A DNA stretch of 64,000 bases from Epichloe hybrida (lineage: Eukaryota; Ascomycota; Sordariomycetes; Hypocreales; Clavicipitaceae), in contig JAFEKR010000009.1 in assembly GCA_019022495.1 (NCBI GenBank), positions 434,001 through 498,000 of the forward strand. Reading direction: 5' to 3'. This document shows positions 1 through 11,051 of the stretch, one piece after another. A model generated the notes under the pieces. It made no database searches and had not been told where the DNA came from. It saw only the letters and a list, made by a program, of their open reading frames with translations. Both the position numbers and the translations under genes were made by a program. Each line of letters begins with the position of its first letter. The first letter of the stretch is position 1.

Positions 1-1891
1 TCCGAACCATTGCCATCTTCTGCGCGTGTAGCACAATCTTCTACTACCAAGTGAACTCGGCGGGCTGTTCACAGCCTCATCTTCACGTAAGTCGTAATGC
101 CGAGTCGAACCCATGGTCCTTAATCCAGGAGTCCACCACTTTCAAGTCAGTAGTAAGTCTTGCAGTGTCCAGACTTCGTGGACGGATGGCCAGTGAGGGT
201 GGGCTACCCTTGGTGAGGCGCAGCCGACTGGCCACTAATTTGTGCGTGAATTTTCCCTTTTGGCAAACCAGTAGGAGTACTAGTACTAGCCATATATAGA
301 GCTAACGTTGTATTTTTCCCCCAGAGCGTTTGAGAAATGTCGCGCCTTGTCGTGCTCTTCTATTGTAGAAGATAGTCTTTCTGGGAGAATTGCTGCAGAG
401 GGTGGGAAACCCTCGGCGGATTCCCTACCCGTAAGTTGTGACATTTCATTCATTTTCTTTCGAGAGGTTAATATAGAGCTAACTGTTGTGAACAATGTAT
501 GTATGTATCCCCTATATGCCTTGCGACACTTGGGCGAAACCCGTACCGATTGGCTACGGGGAGTCTGACATACTCGTAGTAATGCTCGTCGGAAAGTGAA
601 TTGCTTCTTTGCCGATGATGTCGTCTCCACGTTGAAGAAATAATAAATCTCCCGTTGGGGTGCTACTTGTACAAGACAGTAAAAGGTGTACATAGCGCGG
701 CCTGAGAATTTGGTCGCGCCGTGCCTCGTGTAGAACGATGCAGGCGGTATCAAAGAGTGAGAAGAAGAGAAGATGAAGATCTAGGAAATCTAACAGAGGG
801 GAAAAGGAAGCTTATTATGAGCTTCAAATCTATTAACAAGTGAATCTAGGTCTTCAAACGTTGGAGGCAGGCGCTAACCAAAAGAAGTGGGGCGTGGCAC
901 GATTAACATGGCGCGGTGCGTGAATGTGCAACAACAAACGAAGAGGGGAAGAGGGGATGACGTGATGCCTCGGATTTGAGGCTGCGATAACCTCAACACC
1001 TCGCCTGCCCGCCGGCACGGGCGACTACATACAGCGCTGAGCACACGAGTCTCTGCCGCGCTGCGTCCGACGCTGCCAAAGGAGGCAGGCGTTGAAGAGG
1101 AAAGGAATTGCAGAGGAAGACGTATTTGACGTCCGCGAAATAGGCACGAGCAGGGAGTTTTGACCCAAAGACAGGACAAGGTCTTTCCTAGGGATGCTGG
1201 CGTTGTTCTACCTTGGGCTGGCGTTGTTGATCCTTGTATCTACTGGTCTCTGTTTTTTTTTCTGTTTCTCAACGTTGTCCGTATCGGTGGCGCCTTCATC
1301 CATCATAAGAGAGTGAATCCAGTTATTGTGCTACACAAGGACGTTCAGAGGAATCATACATCTACCATTGTACAAGAGTGGGTGTCGATCTTGTAGAAAT
1401 ATATGTACTAGCACACCCCTGAAGTAGTACCAAGAAGCTTCGCCGGGACGATTCTCTAGCCAAGTCATGATGACCACTTTTACGGCAAAATTGCCTGGCA
1501 AATGATGTCTTCGCAACAACCCAACTTTCCTTTCAGTCTCTGCTCGAATTTCATCTCGTTGGATTTGCTTGAGTTACTTGCACGAGTGACGATGGCATGA
1601 TGGGTATTGTCAACGGCACTACGTCAAGGAACATGATTGATGAACGAACACATGCTTACTTGCAAAGTTATTAGAAATTTGTGCCGAATATCGCAGCGGT
1701 CACAGACAGCTTTCCACTTGTTAGGGATAATAAAACGCACAATCAAGTGGCCGGCCAAGTCGGCTGCGCTTCCTTTTTTTTTAATACAAGAAAGAAGACA
1801 AAAGTCAATTATCAACATCGCTACTCATGTACTATGCTCTTGATATGCGCACTCGAAATAAATACAGAGAAAAAAAAGCTCGGCATCCAGT
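1..1891. other. Intergenic stretch with no convincing gene
   Basis: I see no conserved domain or well-supported exon chain here. The open frames are short, overlap on both strands and lack recognisable motifs. Base composition is near that of the gene-bearing flanks, so this is not part of an AT-rich island. The right end should hold the 3' untranslated region of the mannosidase gene that ends at 1892. A small unrecognised gene or a non-coding transcript cannot be excluded. Confidence 0.5.
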
Positions 1892-3671
1892 CTACCCGCG
1901 CACCTGAACGGGGTGACACTCGGTGTTGTAGACAAACTCGTTCTTCTTGCCCTGTCCCTGGACGTGCACAGGGCCGTCGGCCGCAAAGATGAGGTACAAG
2001 TACTTGAGCGTCTCGGCCATCCAGAAGCTCTGCATCTCGTCGATGAGAGCCCCGCCGTTGGGCTGCGTCACATCAGTCAGCTCGGCATAGGCGTCGTTGG
2101 CGCGGGCCAGCTTGCGGATCTTTTGGAAGGCGCTCCACGCCCAGTCCTGGTACTTGGTGTCGCCGGTCAGGCGGTATGAATAGTACAGCGACTCGAGCGT
2201 CTCTGGCCGGAGGATGTAGTAGCCCGACGTGGTGTAGAAGCCGGCCTTTTTGTAGAAGTCGGTCTGGCTGGCCGGCGGGGGCTTGTTGTTCGGGGCATCG
2301 GCCGGGAGGGCCGAGTCGACCCAGCGGAACCCTTCGGGTCCGATGCCAGCGGCCTCTTGGACGTAGGTTTCGTAATAGGACTCGGTGATTTTGATGCCCA
2401 TCTCCTTGTACTTGTCCTGGTTGAGCACGATGCCGCCGAGGATGAAATTGCCGCCGGCAAAGGAGGCCACTGTTGTTTTGAAAGGGAAAGCATGTCAGTG
2501 TCTGTGTGTGAATATATCCCACGAAATTTGAGCATCGTAAAATTCTTGAAGAAGAAAACTTACAATGCTGGGAGCTCGGGTTCGTCTTCTGTCCATTGTA
2601 GCTCGACAGGAAGGACAGGTCCTTGCGGGAAGTTGGGTGCGACACAAGATGGGCAATGGTAGAGTCGACTGCAGTCACCCATCGATCCTTGTACTCGCCA
2701 AATGTCTTCGGGTCGTAGACGTACATCTTGATAAGATACTCGTAGAAGCTATCATCGCCGCCGCCCCATCCTCCCTGGCTGTCGAGGAAGCTACCGTCCT
2801 TGGTGCTTACAAAAGTACCGACCAGGCCAGGCCACGCCTCTGGAGCTCCCTTGGGATGCAGCAGATAATTTTCGGCTTTCTGAGCGAGCTGGGCATAGGT
2901 CCTGTTGCCACTCAATTCGCTGAGACGGGTCCACTCCAGAACCAAGGTTCCAACCTCGGCAATGTTGTTTCGATCTGAGCCGCCGTTCTTTTTAACGGGG
3001 TTCAGGAAGACGGTTCCGTCGGGGACGCCACTGGGGGTGTCGAACGCAACACTGAGACTGTCTGCGAGTGACTGGGCCTGCTTCAGCAGAGCATCGACCT
3101 TTTGAGGGTCGGCCCCCAGCTGCTTGTACGGGCCCTTGAGCAAGTCGTAGCCTGTGCGGCGGATGGAATTAGTGGTCGAGCTCTTCTCATTCTAATTCGT
3201 GAAAACATGGCGAGCTCACCGGAAAGCAGACCGCCCAGATATCGAATGTTGGTCTCGAAGAGGGAGACTCCATAGTTCGGTTCAGCCGTCGTGGTGAAGT
3301 CAATCTTGGCAATGTGATCCAGCATTGGCTGCACAATCTTCAAGCTGTTCATGACAATTGCCGTGGAAAGCGCATCGACAACTGTAACGCCCCAAGCAGC
3401 ACTGGGCAAATTCCGGGTCAGCCTTCCATGAAGGGAAGCCGTTGCGATGGCAAGCTTACCGGTCATCCTCGTAGCCATTCGTAAGGGGGTGAAGGGTATC
3501 ATGGGGAAAGGCGTGCTTGTAATAGCCATTCCATGAGATTTCAAATGCCTCCTTCACTTCGCGTGCCCTGCCGTGATCAGCTTTGGGTGGCACTACAGCT
3601 CGTTTGCCAGGAAGAGCGACAGCTACTCCAGCAAGCTGCAAAAGGAGGACAGAAGGATTGGACAACCGCAT
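1892..3671 (-). CDS. Secreted GH47 alpha-1,2-mannosidase
   Basis: Class I alpha-1,2-mannosidases trim terminal alpha-1,2-linked mannose from N-glycans. My model has four exons (3671-3460, 3401-3220, 3151-2564, 2469-1892) with GT-AG introns of 58, 68 and 94 nt, giving 519 residues, the usual size for secreted fungal GH47. Residues 1-19 look like a signal peptide ([19 protein letters not shown]) and there is no later membrane anchor, so secretion is inferred rather than a Golgi role. GH47 landmarks run in order: the WGVTVVDAL block after the first intron, [18 protein letters not shown] across the second junction, [33 protein letters not shown] across the third junction, [18 protein letters not shown], and the C-terminal YNTECHP block that corresponds to the calcium-binding NTEAHP motif of the family. 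Family assignment is secure. The substrate is inferred from the family. Confidence 0.93.
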
Positions 3672-4775
3672 TGTGCCTGTTCGTGATCTGATGACAGGAA
3701 ACTCCCCACGATGGACGAAAAAGAGAGGCGAGTCATGCGGTCTATATATTTTACATTCTCATCCCTAGCGTCGCCTGCATCGGCGTCTGTTTTAATTGCA
3801 GATCCAAGACATGGCGTCCCGGCAAGGGTATCAATGTTCTCGGACAGTTGCATCCCGTCCGGGGCCGTCCCAAAATCCATCTCTGGACCACTCATAGCGG
3901 CCAGGGAGACTGCTTGTCAAATGAGATGCGCAAAAAAGATATGTCTAATGCAATGCACGAGAGTTCTTCTGGGCAGGTGACATTCTTTACTGGTCCGGAG
4001 TCTACCGGCGACTTGCTTTGGTGGGGAGACCATCCTAGTGCTTTGGAGAAGTATGACATGCTCTGCGCGAACACTTCCGAGAGTACGAGCCGGCCAATAT
4101 GGTTTTGTCGGTCTATGATATCCGTCATATGATGCCATCCCTCGAGATTAGTTGAAGGCATACCAGGGATGCTGTTTTGCCGTCTTAAGTCTTGAGTCTA
4201 ATGCGACCTAAACATTTGCTCCCTTCACCCTTCACCGCAACTGCTGACTATTCATTGGCCAACAGGCGCACAGTCGGAGGCTCTATTTATGGAGTCTAGA
4301 TCTGTAATTTTGTTATCCTGGAGAGAATCACGGGCTTCTCTCGTGCTGTGGTGACACAACGTAGTCATTTTCGAGCAACCCAGTTTGGGACGCACCAACC
4401 CTAGACCCTGTCTTGCAAATGTCGCGAGGTGCGAGGTGTGAGAGCATGATGGACAGTCCATCGTGCTAGTAGAGAAGCTCATTTGGTGGGTTACTTTGCA
4501 ATGTCACGTCCTGTGCGGCAGATCGTTGGTCAGCGTCAGTTGGTGAATCTGCTCCGCAACTTGTGTGGAGATCCAGCAGCATGCAGGCCTGCCCCCAGGT
4601 AATTAATTATGACAAGGGCCTTGGCGGGGAACAAAGGGGGTGGTTGTGTCATGAGCCGGCGGCAGCAGGGCCAGCGAGGGGAAGCCGTGCCGTGGGCGGC
4701 AGCTCGCTCGGTAGCACAGAGAAAGTCAGGCAGGCCTGCGGCGCCTTCGGCAGTTTTGCGGCTCATTGTCAAATA
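3672..4775. other. Intergenic region: mannosidase upstream, rad10 downstream
   Basis: About 1.1 kb separates the mannosidase start from the rad10 stop, both on the minus strand. It holds the mannosidase promoter and the rad10 3' untranslated region. No open frame shows conserved motifs. I see no repeat or transposon signature. Confidence 0.5.
3741..3750 (-). promoter_or_regulatory. TATA-like box of the mannosidase gene
   Basis: On the minus strand the sequence AATATATAGA lies about 70 nt upstream of the mannosidase ATG at 3671, a plausible core-promoter distance. This rests on sequence match and spacing only. Confidence 0.35.
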
Positions 4776-6072
4776 TCAGCCGTCCTCGCGCAGTCTGGCT
4801 AGAGCTGCGGCAACCCCGCCGCTCAGCCCATCATCAGGCGCACGTCTCAAGTCGGATGCTCCATTGTCGCTCTGTGGTAATGTATTGTTCGACTCTTCGA
4901 TGGCGGTAGCTAAGAGGGCGCTGTCGGCATCATCATCCTCGTCTTCGTCGTCTCCATCCAAGAAGTGGAATTGCTTCGACCCGTCTGCTGCGCTTGGAGT
5001 ATTCTTGACGGATGATGCGCCCGAGCCAGCACTCATCCTAGCAGGCATGTCTCTGAGGGGTACTCGCGAAAGCGGCACAGCCTGCTCCAAGCGTGACCCC
5101 CGTTCTGCATCCTGTTGAGATCCGACATCATGTTTGGACGCTTGTAAAGCCCGCTTAGCAGCCTTCTTTGCGCGAAATGGTTCCTCGATTGCAGCAGCCC
5201 ATCGCTTGACCTTGATGCCTCCCCAACCGCTGATCATCCCGAGCTGCTCTTGCTCCGCGTTAACGGCGTTCTTTAGGCTACCAAAGTTGGCCACTAGTGC
5301 CACCGCATCTGACTTGTTCAGGCTTCGCGGGACAGTGACAAATTCAACGAGCATGTCTGCGTAGCTAGAGGCCTGCTGGCCGCGAATCGCAGCAAAGCCT
5401 GCATTCTCGTACGATTTGTACAATTCGAGGTAGCGGCCAGCTTCAGCAGCCGACCAGCACAGGATAATGGTGACATGATTGACCAAGGACGTCTTGGATA
5501 GCTCTCGTAAGGAGTCCTCGTGATTGGGTATGTCCACCATGGTAAGTAGAATCCGTAGGTCGTATTTACCCTGAAGATTTCGGATGCGTGTGTATATATA
5601 CTCGGGGTGAAGCCTGTGATACTTGAGACTGTACATCGTGTCAATGGAACTGCTTCTTGTTGTGAGGATTGGAGGGAGGCATGTCAAACCTCAGGAACAG
5701 CGCACAAGTTGTCGTTCCTAGAACAAAATCGGCAGGGATATCACTGTATTCCCACGGCATGGATCTAACAGATGTGAGAACTGGATTACCGCGTTGGCGA
5801 GGAGACACCAATATTGTCGATCCGCCGGGATGCTTTTGAGGTAGGGCTTGTGGCGTTGGCTGCACAATCCCGCTACCGCTGCTTGCTTTCGAACTTGCTG
5901 GAGGTGGTGGTTTATCCAGTCTCTGAGGCGTGGGCTGCTGAATTCTTTGCGGTGTAGGTTGCTGAAGTCTGTGGGAGGTGGACTGTTGGCCTGTACTGCG
6001 TGCAGCTTGCGCAGGATCCGTGGCAGCCATGGCGGCGAGGAGAGCGTCGTCGGCGCCATAATCGTCGTCCAT
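4776..6072 (-). CDS. rad10: DNA repair protein Rad10/ERCC1 homologue
   Basis: This is the non-catalytic partner of the XPF/Rad1 nuclease, which makes the 5' incision in nucleotide excision repair and trims flaps in recombination. My model has two exons (6072-5690 and 5628-4776) with a 61-nt intron and encodes 411 residues. The N-terminal third is low complexity, with near repeats of QQPTPQR. The central Rad10 domain spans the splice junction: TTCALFL from exon 1 joins SLKYHRLHPEYIYTRI from exon 2, followed by DLRILLTMVDIPNHEDSL and LSKTSLVNHVTIILCWS. A tandem helix-hairpin-helix region follows (LVANFGSLKNAV, ISGWGGIKVKRW), which dimerises with Rad1 in characterised family members. The C-terminal tail of about 90 residues is acidic and serine-rich (DGDDEDEDDDADS), longer than in the human protein. 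Without the intron the conserved CALFLSLKYH block would be broken, which supports the chosen junction. Confidence 0.95.
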
Positions 6073-6564
6073 GATGAGCGAATCCAGGCCTTGTCTGGAA
6101 ATAGTTGGGAGGAGGTCGAGGTGAGATCCAAAGTGCAGGCAAGAGTGACGCAGGGCAGTCGCTGTAGGTGGCCAAATAGCTACCTACCCTGCGCTTCAAA
6201 CAGCCCTACGTACCACTTTCAACTTCACTTTCTGACAGCCCATTTCATTTCAGTCACTTTTTTGCATATCACAATCTAAATGTATGTATGTGTGCGAGTT
6301 CGACTTTGATGACATCCATTGGAAAGATCCCGATTAAAGAGGTACAGTTTCAGTCTGCTTCTGCTAGTTTTTTTTTTCAGACAACTGTCTACACTCGGAA
6401 TTGCGGGGGGACCCACTGTACGTCGGAGGGAAAAAGAAGAATAAAACCAAAAACCTCTAGAAAACCTCCTAAACTATGACGCTTTAAAAAACGCCTGTGA
6501 TTGAAAAGACCCATGCCAGACACTTTGCAATGTGTCTCATAACATTCATTTCCATACGAACTAC
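6073..6564. other. Intergenic region upstream of rad10
   Basis: About 490 nt lie between the rad10 start and the stop of the next minus-strand gene. It should hold the rad10 promoter and the 3' untranslated region of the proline-repeat gene. I see no conserved coding potential. Confidence 0.5.
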
Positions 6565-7923
6565 TCACTCGTCGCCATACTCGCTTTCGCTCTCAGCCCC
6601 ATCGTTTGCAAAAGACCTTTGTATGGCCCTCAAAGCATCCAGCCACGACTCAAACATGGCTCCCGTACTCTTCAATTGAGGATCCTGGGCTTCCATGGCA
6701 GAGACTCGATCCCTCAGCCGCTCATACGCTTCAATCATGACACGGATTTGCAGCCCCGAAGCGTCCCTGCTGGAGTCAGCAGATCGGTCCGCGAGGGCCG
6801 TGGAGAGTTCCCGCGTGAGAAGGTCGAGCCCAATTTGGAATCGAACAGCATCCGGGTCAGCTGCCGCGGTGGCGGACAAAGGCTTGCGATGGACTGTGGG
6901 AACATCGATCTCCTCGATCAAGGTGCGGTATTGCCGGGCAATGCTTCGTACGCTGGATTGCCTGTTTATGGCGGCTTCTTGTCTCGTCTTTGCGGCAGCC
7001 ATTTCCAATTGTCCGATCTTGTGATTTGGCGTCTTGGCTCTGCGCCGAACTCCAGATACGGGGCGTGGTTTGATCAACGACGGTCCTCTTCTCACGCGAG
7101 GTTCCATGGGATCAGTCTCCCTGGACGTGGCATCTGGTATCAGTGGAAGTGGAAATGGGACAACTTGAGGAGGCGGAGGCGGAAGTCGTTGGGGTGAGGG
7201 CACTGCAGCTCCAAAAGAAGTAGTAGCGGGAGGTGGAGGCGGAGGAGAATGTTGCGGAGGCGGAGGAGAATGTTGCGGAGGCGGAGGAGAATGTTGCGGA
7301 GGCGGAGGAGAATGTTGCGGAGGCGGAGGAGAATGTTGCGGAGGCGGAGGAGAATGTTGCGGAGGCGGAGGAGAATGTTGCGGAGGCGGAGGAGAATGTT
7401 GCGGAGGCGGAGGAGAATGTTGCGGAGGCGGAGGAGAATGTTGCGGAGGCGGAGGAGAATGTTGCGGAGGCGGAGGAGAATGTTGCGGAGGCGGCGGCGG
7501 CGGCGGCGGCGCTGTTTTCGGAGGAGCAAGACACGATTCAATATGAACAGACTCGACTTCAGGTGTGGGATCAGGCTTGTGTTGGAGCCGTTGCTCGGTG
7601 CCAACGCGCGCGAGTGCAGGCTTGTATCTGGAGTCTCGTACCACAGGTGGAATGGGAACTTTGGGATTTCCCAAGCTGCCCATCTGCACACCGGCCATCT
7701 TGATAGCGGAGCTCAAGTCATTGGCGTTCCACTCTTTACAATCGGACTCGGGAGCAGAGTGCATTGGTTTCGAGAAATACTTTTGCAGCTTTCGACGGGT
7801 TGGTTTGAGGGTGTTGGCCATGAGGATGAGGGAGCGGCGCGAGTGTCTATCCGTTGTCGAGATCGGAGACAAGGAGTCGGCACTCGAAATCGGGCTGATG
7901 GGAATTTGGACAGACATTCCCAT
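6565..7923 (-). CDS. Unrecognised protein with PPPPQHS repeat array
   Basis: I do not recognise the family. The frame stays open upstream to 8154, but I place the start at 7923 (MGMSVQIPISPISSADS), because the upstream part is rich in basic residues and cysteines and looks like translated leader. This gives about 452 residues. The N-terminal third has basic, serine-rich sequence (KPTRRKLQKYFSKP). A central disordered block holds 12 tandem PPPPQHS heptads. The C-terminal third looks folded and helical, with VRFQIGLDLLTRELSTALADR, IRVMIEAYERLRDRVSAME and FESWLDALRAIQRSFA, and ends in an acidic tail (ESESEYGDE). The polyproline heptads could bind SH3, WW or profilin-type partners, but that is only inference from composition. 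A start at 7917 is equally possible. Confidence 0.7.
   Translation of the reverse strand: MGMSVQIPISPISSADSLSPISTTDRHSRRSLILMANTLKPTRRKLQKYFSKPMHSAPESDCKEWNANDLSSAIKMAGVQMGSLGNPKVPIPPVVRDSRYKPALARVGTEQRLQHKPDPTPEVESVHIESCLAPPKTAPPPPPPPPQHSPPPPQHSPPPPQHSPPPPQHSPPPPQHSPPPPQHSPPPPQHSPPPPQHSPPPPQHSPPPPQHSPPPPQHSPPPPQHSPPPPPPATTSFGAAVPSPQRLPPPPPQVVPFPLPLIPDATSRETDPMEPRVRRGPSLIKPRPVSGVRRRAKTPNHKIGQLEMAAAKTRQEAAINRQSSVRSIARQYRTLIEEIDVPTVHRKPLSATAAADPDAVRFQIGLDLLTRELSTALADRSADSSRDASGLQIRVMIEAYERLRDRVSAMEAQDPQLKSTGAMFESWLDALRAIQRSFANDGAESESEYGDE
7238..7489 (-). repeat. 12-copy perfect 21-bp tandem repeat inside a coding region
   Basis: Twelve consecutive 21-bp units, identical as far as I can read, encode the heptad PPPPQHS on the minus strand. 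The array is preceded and followed by GGC/GGA-rich polyproline codons. Third-codon positions do not differ between units, so the array must be young or is kept homogeneous by recombination or replication slippage. Because the unit length is a multiple of three, copy-number change would keep the reading frame. Confidence 0.95.
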
Positions 7924-8594
7924 TATTCTGGTTCTCTTATTTCTTCTCCTTATTTCGGCTTCTTTCCTTGCATCAGTCAAGATGAGATGAGGATGGCATC
8001 CCGGGAGAAAGAGGACTGTCGTACGTCCAAGCGGCCGAGTTAGGTCACGACCATCCGAGCAGTGTTGGGTCGATTTACTCGAGGACGTCAGTCGGTCGCG
8101 GCGAAAAAACAAGGCATTCATCAAGCTTTCACAAGCAGGGTTTGGGCACCGCACTTTTGAAATATACGATGGCAGGAATACGCAAACGGAACCAAGGACT
8201 ATGGACGGACTACGGGCAACGGCCTATATGAAGGCTTGCAAGTCCCGAGCTGGTGATCATGGCAGTGCAGCTGACGAGTCGTCACAGCCAAGGGGGTGTG
8301 CACTGTGGTTCTCGTCAGACTCGTCAGAAGGGGGCTTAGCGCCATGCACCGCCACGGGATTTATTCTCAACCTCGGACTACATTATTGGTGCTTTGTGCA
8401 ACGACGCTTGCGCATAGCAACACAGCTCATTTGAGTTATACGAGCGCCGTGGCAAGGTTGGGCGTGTCGAGGAGGCCGACGATGGCGCGTGAGGTCCTTA
8501 GCTAGGGTTGGGGGGGGGGGGGTTTAAACGGTGATTGCAATGAAAACTTGTTACATGATTGTCTCTACAGCATTTCCCATGCCGAGACACTCTG
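7924..8594. other. Intergenic region with a G homopolymer
   Basis: This stretch lies upstream of the proline-repeat gene and downstream of the thioesterase-like gene. The frame of the proline-repeat protein stays open to 8154 here without recognisable motifs. A run of about 13 G residues lies near 8510-8522. I see no other gene. Confidence 0.45.
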
Positions 8595-9502
8595 TCAAAC
8601 AAGGTTCCCGAGTGCGGATTGAGGAGCCAAGTGTTTCCGTAGAAAGGTTACGACGTGGCACAGCATCTCTCGCGAGTACCAATGCCCCAGTCCCTTGTAA
8701 GTGCGCAGTTCAACACTCATGCCCATCCTCCGCAGCAGCTCGTCTGCCAGAAAGGCCTGAGATATATTCACTTTCGGATCCAAGGTCCCGTGTCCCAAGA
8801 ATACAGGCGTAGACGAGGCCCCAAAATTCCAAGATGCCGCAACGTCCTCGAGCTCTGCCTCATCCCGCAGCTCTTCGAGGACTCTCATCAGCGGTGACCT
8901 GGGAGCCTGTCCCTCGTCGCGCTCGAAGACATCATCGTCTTCTTCCTCGGGACCCTCGTCATAAGTGCGGATGAGGTGAGAACAAGCAGGCACGTAGCCG
9001 CACAGCCCGACCACGGCCCCCAGCGACTGCCCGTCCCAAAGCAACAGACTCGTCAACGCTGTCGCGCAGCCCTGACTTAGTCCCGCGAGCACCACGTGTC
9101 GGGCATCGCCGCCAAGTAATCGAATCTCACTTCGAACGAGACGCTGGATGTATTCGATGCTCGGTCGCATGCCGCCACGAGCTTCTGGCTCCCAGTCTCC
9201 TGCGCCGTCGAACCACTGATGGATGAGCATCCGAGCGTATTTTGTCGCCCTTGACATGGGGGCGGTCGGGAAAACGAAGCGCGCAGTGGGCAAGGCTTCT
9301 TGAATGTCTGATGCCCGTCCAGGTCCAGCGCCGTGTCAAGAAGGGGCCTGTGGAACTTGCGGGCATTCGATCCGCGCCCGTGAAGCAGGATGATGGTGTG
9401 CTGATGCGGTTGTTGGAGTGGCGGGATGATGATGGGCCGAGGGAACTGGCCCGCTAGTGTTCTTGGTGTTCTTGGTGTTCTTGGTGCATGCGTGGATTCC
9501 AT
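8595..9502 (-). CDS. Acyl-protein thioesterase-like hydrolase, probably frameshifted
   Basis: This alpha/beta hydrolase belongs to the phospholipase/carboxylesterase family, whose members remove acyl groups from proteins or lipids. From the ATG at 9502 the first frame gives HTIILLHGRGSNARKFHRPLL, a typical family N-terminus with the oxyanion HGRG motif. The rest of the protein lies in another frame: EALPTARFVFPTAPMSRA, the nucleophile elbow GLSQGCA, the acid in HGTLDPKV and the base in GLGHWY, ending at 8595. The two frames abut near 9297-9302, where TTC-AAG would read TTC-CAA-GAA with one extra C and restore the usual TFQEALP block. I see no good intron at this point: a 49-nt candidate has a poor donor (GTTCCA) and would delete conserved KFHRPLL. 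It could therefore be a real one-base deletion, an assembly error or an unusual intron. The N-terminus carries an imperfect RTP repeat. Confidence 0.75.
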
Positions 9503-9676
9503 TTCCGAGTTGCAGGCAGGCGGTCATTGTTCATTGTTGCAGATCTGGAGTTCTACAAAGTTCTCGCCATGTCGATTCCCGAGCATCAGCCGACCCCATG
9601 CACGGAGTAGTAATACACGCCAACAAATGAGCAACCCACCCACATGTGGCATCAACAATTTGTCCATCCACCCATC
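9503..9676. promoter_or_regulatory. Short bidirectional promoter
   Basis: Only 174 nt separate the divergent start codons of the thioesterase-like gene (-) and gpi18 (+). The two genes must share this control region, and their 5' leaders must be very short. No specific operator could be assigned. Confidence 0.45.
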
Positions 9677-11051
9677 ATGGACCTCTTCTCACCATCCCGC
9701 CCCGTCCACTCCCTCACAGCGCTCTTCGTGACATGGAAAGGCTTCCTCCTGGCCGTTGCTCTCGGCGCAGCCATCGCGCCCGGCTACGACACATCCACGT
9801 CCCTCTTCTTCGAGCGCATGTACGGGCCCAACGCGACGATTCCCACCACGGCGGCCAAGCTCACGAGATGGGATGCCCTCTACTTCATGCACTCGGCCAT
9901 CAAGGGCCACGTCTATGAGCAAGAATGGGCCTTTGGGCTCGGCCTTCCCACCCTCGTCGGCGCCATGGCAAGGCTCCTCTCGAACATGACTCCCCCGGCG
10001 TACGCTCTGGAGCCCGTCGTGGCAATCTACCTCTCCCATCTCTCTCACTTGGTCGCCGTGCTCTGCCTGCACCGCCTCACCGTCATCCTCTCCGGCAACG
10101 CGAGACTGGCCTTTCTGTCAGCTGCTTTGCACATTCTCTCCCCGGCAGGTCTGTTCCTCTCTGCCCCCTACAACGAGAGCCCGTTTGCGTGTCTCTCTTT
10201 TCTCGGCAACTTGCTATTCGCCGTTGGGTTGAGGAGCAATCAGGCGCAGCGGCTTCGGAGACATGTGGCTGTCGTCACGGCAGGCATCCTTTTCGGCCTG
10301 GCAACCACGTTTCGCAGCAACGGTCTGACAAGCGGTCTGTTGTTTGCCGTCGAAGCCGTGAATGGCCTGCGCATGTTTGCCAGCTCGCGCCGCGCGGGCC
10401 ATTTGGTGTCCGCGGCAGTTGCGGTTCTGGGCGGGCTCTGCGTGGCAGCTGGATCCGTGGTACCTCAGACTTTGGCGTGGATGAGGTACTGCGCAAAGGA
10501 TGGCGTGTCGCGGCCGTGGTGTGACAAGATGGTGCCCAGCATATACACGTTTGTCCAAGAGCATTACTGGTATGTCGCAAGTCTTGGATTCATCGCTTTA
10601 CCACGAAAGCTGCGAATGCCATCATGGGCTGACAAAGTGCTTTAGGAACGTCGGGTTCCTGAGGTACTGGACCCTGAACCAGGTTCCCCTCTTTCTTCTC
10701 GCCACGCCCATGCTGGCCATGCTGCTCAAATCAAGCGTTGAGCTGGTCCGACAACCGCAGCAAGTGGCTTCCATTCCCGGCTCCGGCAAGGACAGCGATG
10801 AGCTGGGATGCAACTTGTTTGTTGGTGCCCTGGCGGGCAGCCAGGCCGTGGTGGCAGTATTGGCCATGACCACCTATCATGTTCAGATTATTACACGTAT
10901 ATCGTCTGGCTACCCAGTTTGGTACTGGTGGGTGGCAGGCTGTCTGATGGATAAGAGGAGACAACGCTTGGGAGGAGCCATTGTCATGTTCATGATGCTG
11001 TATGGGGGGATCCAGGGTGGATTGTTTGCGTCTTTTTTGCCGCCAGCTTGA
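9677..11051 (+). CDS. gpi18: GPI mannosyltransferase 2 (Gpi18/PIG-V)
   Basis: Gpi18 adds the second mannose to the glycosylphosphatidylinositol anchor precursor on the lumenal side of the ER. My model has exons 9677-10569 and 10646-11051 joined across a 76-nt intron (donor GTATGT, acceptor TTTAG) and encodes 432 residues. An in-frame ATG at 9644 would add 11 residues; I prefer 9677 because the hydrophobic N-terminal segment begins soon after it. Family hallmarks are the N-terminal lumenal block TRWDALYF(M)HSAIKGHVYEQEWAFG, HILSPAGLFLSAPYNESPFA, a TTFRSNGL motif, and the final YWTLNQVPLFLLATP, which lies just after the splice junction HYWNVGFLRYW. Multiple membrane segments are spread along the whole length, as expected for a GT-C fold glycosyltransferase. 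Confidence 0.93.

Noticed and set aside
96..115. Possible tRNA B box (GGTTCGACTC on the minus strand)
   Set aside because: The flanking bases do not pair as a T-arm and no A box or acceptor stem is found.
7233..8043. Plus-strand frames with ENVAEAE and MLRRRRR repeats
   Set aside because: Shadows of the 21-bp array; the minus strand frame has folded-looking flanks and a normal start and stop.
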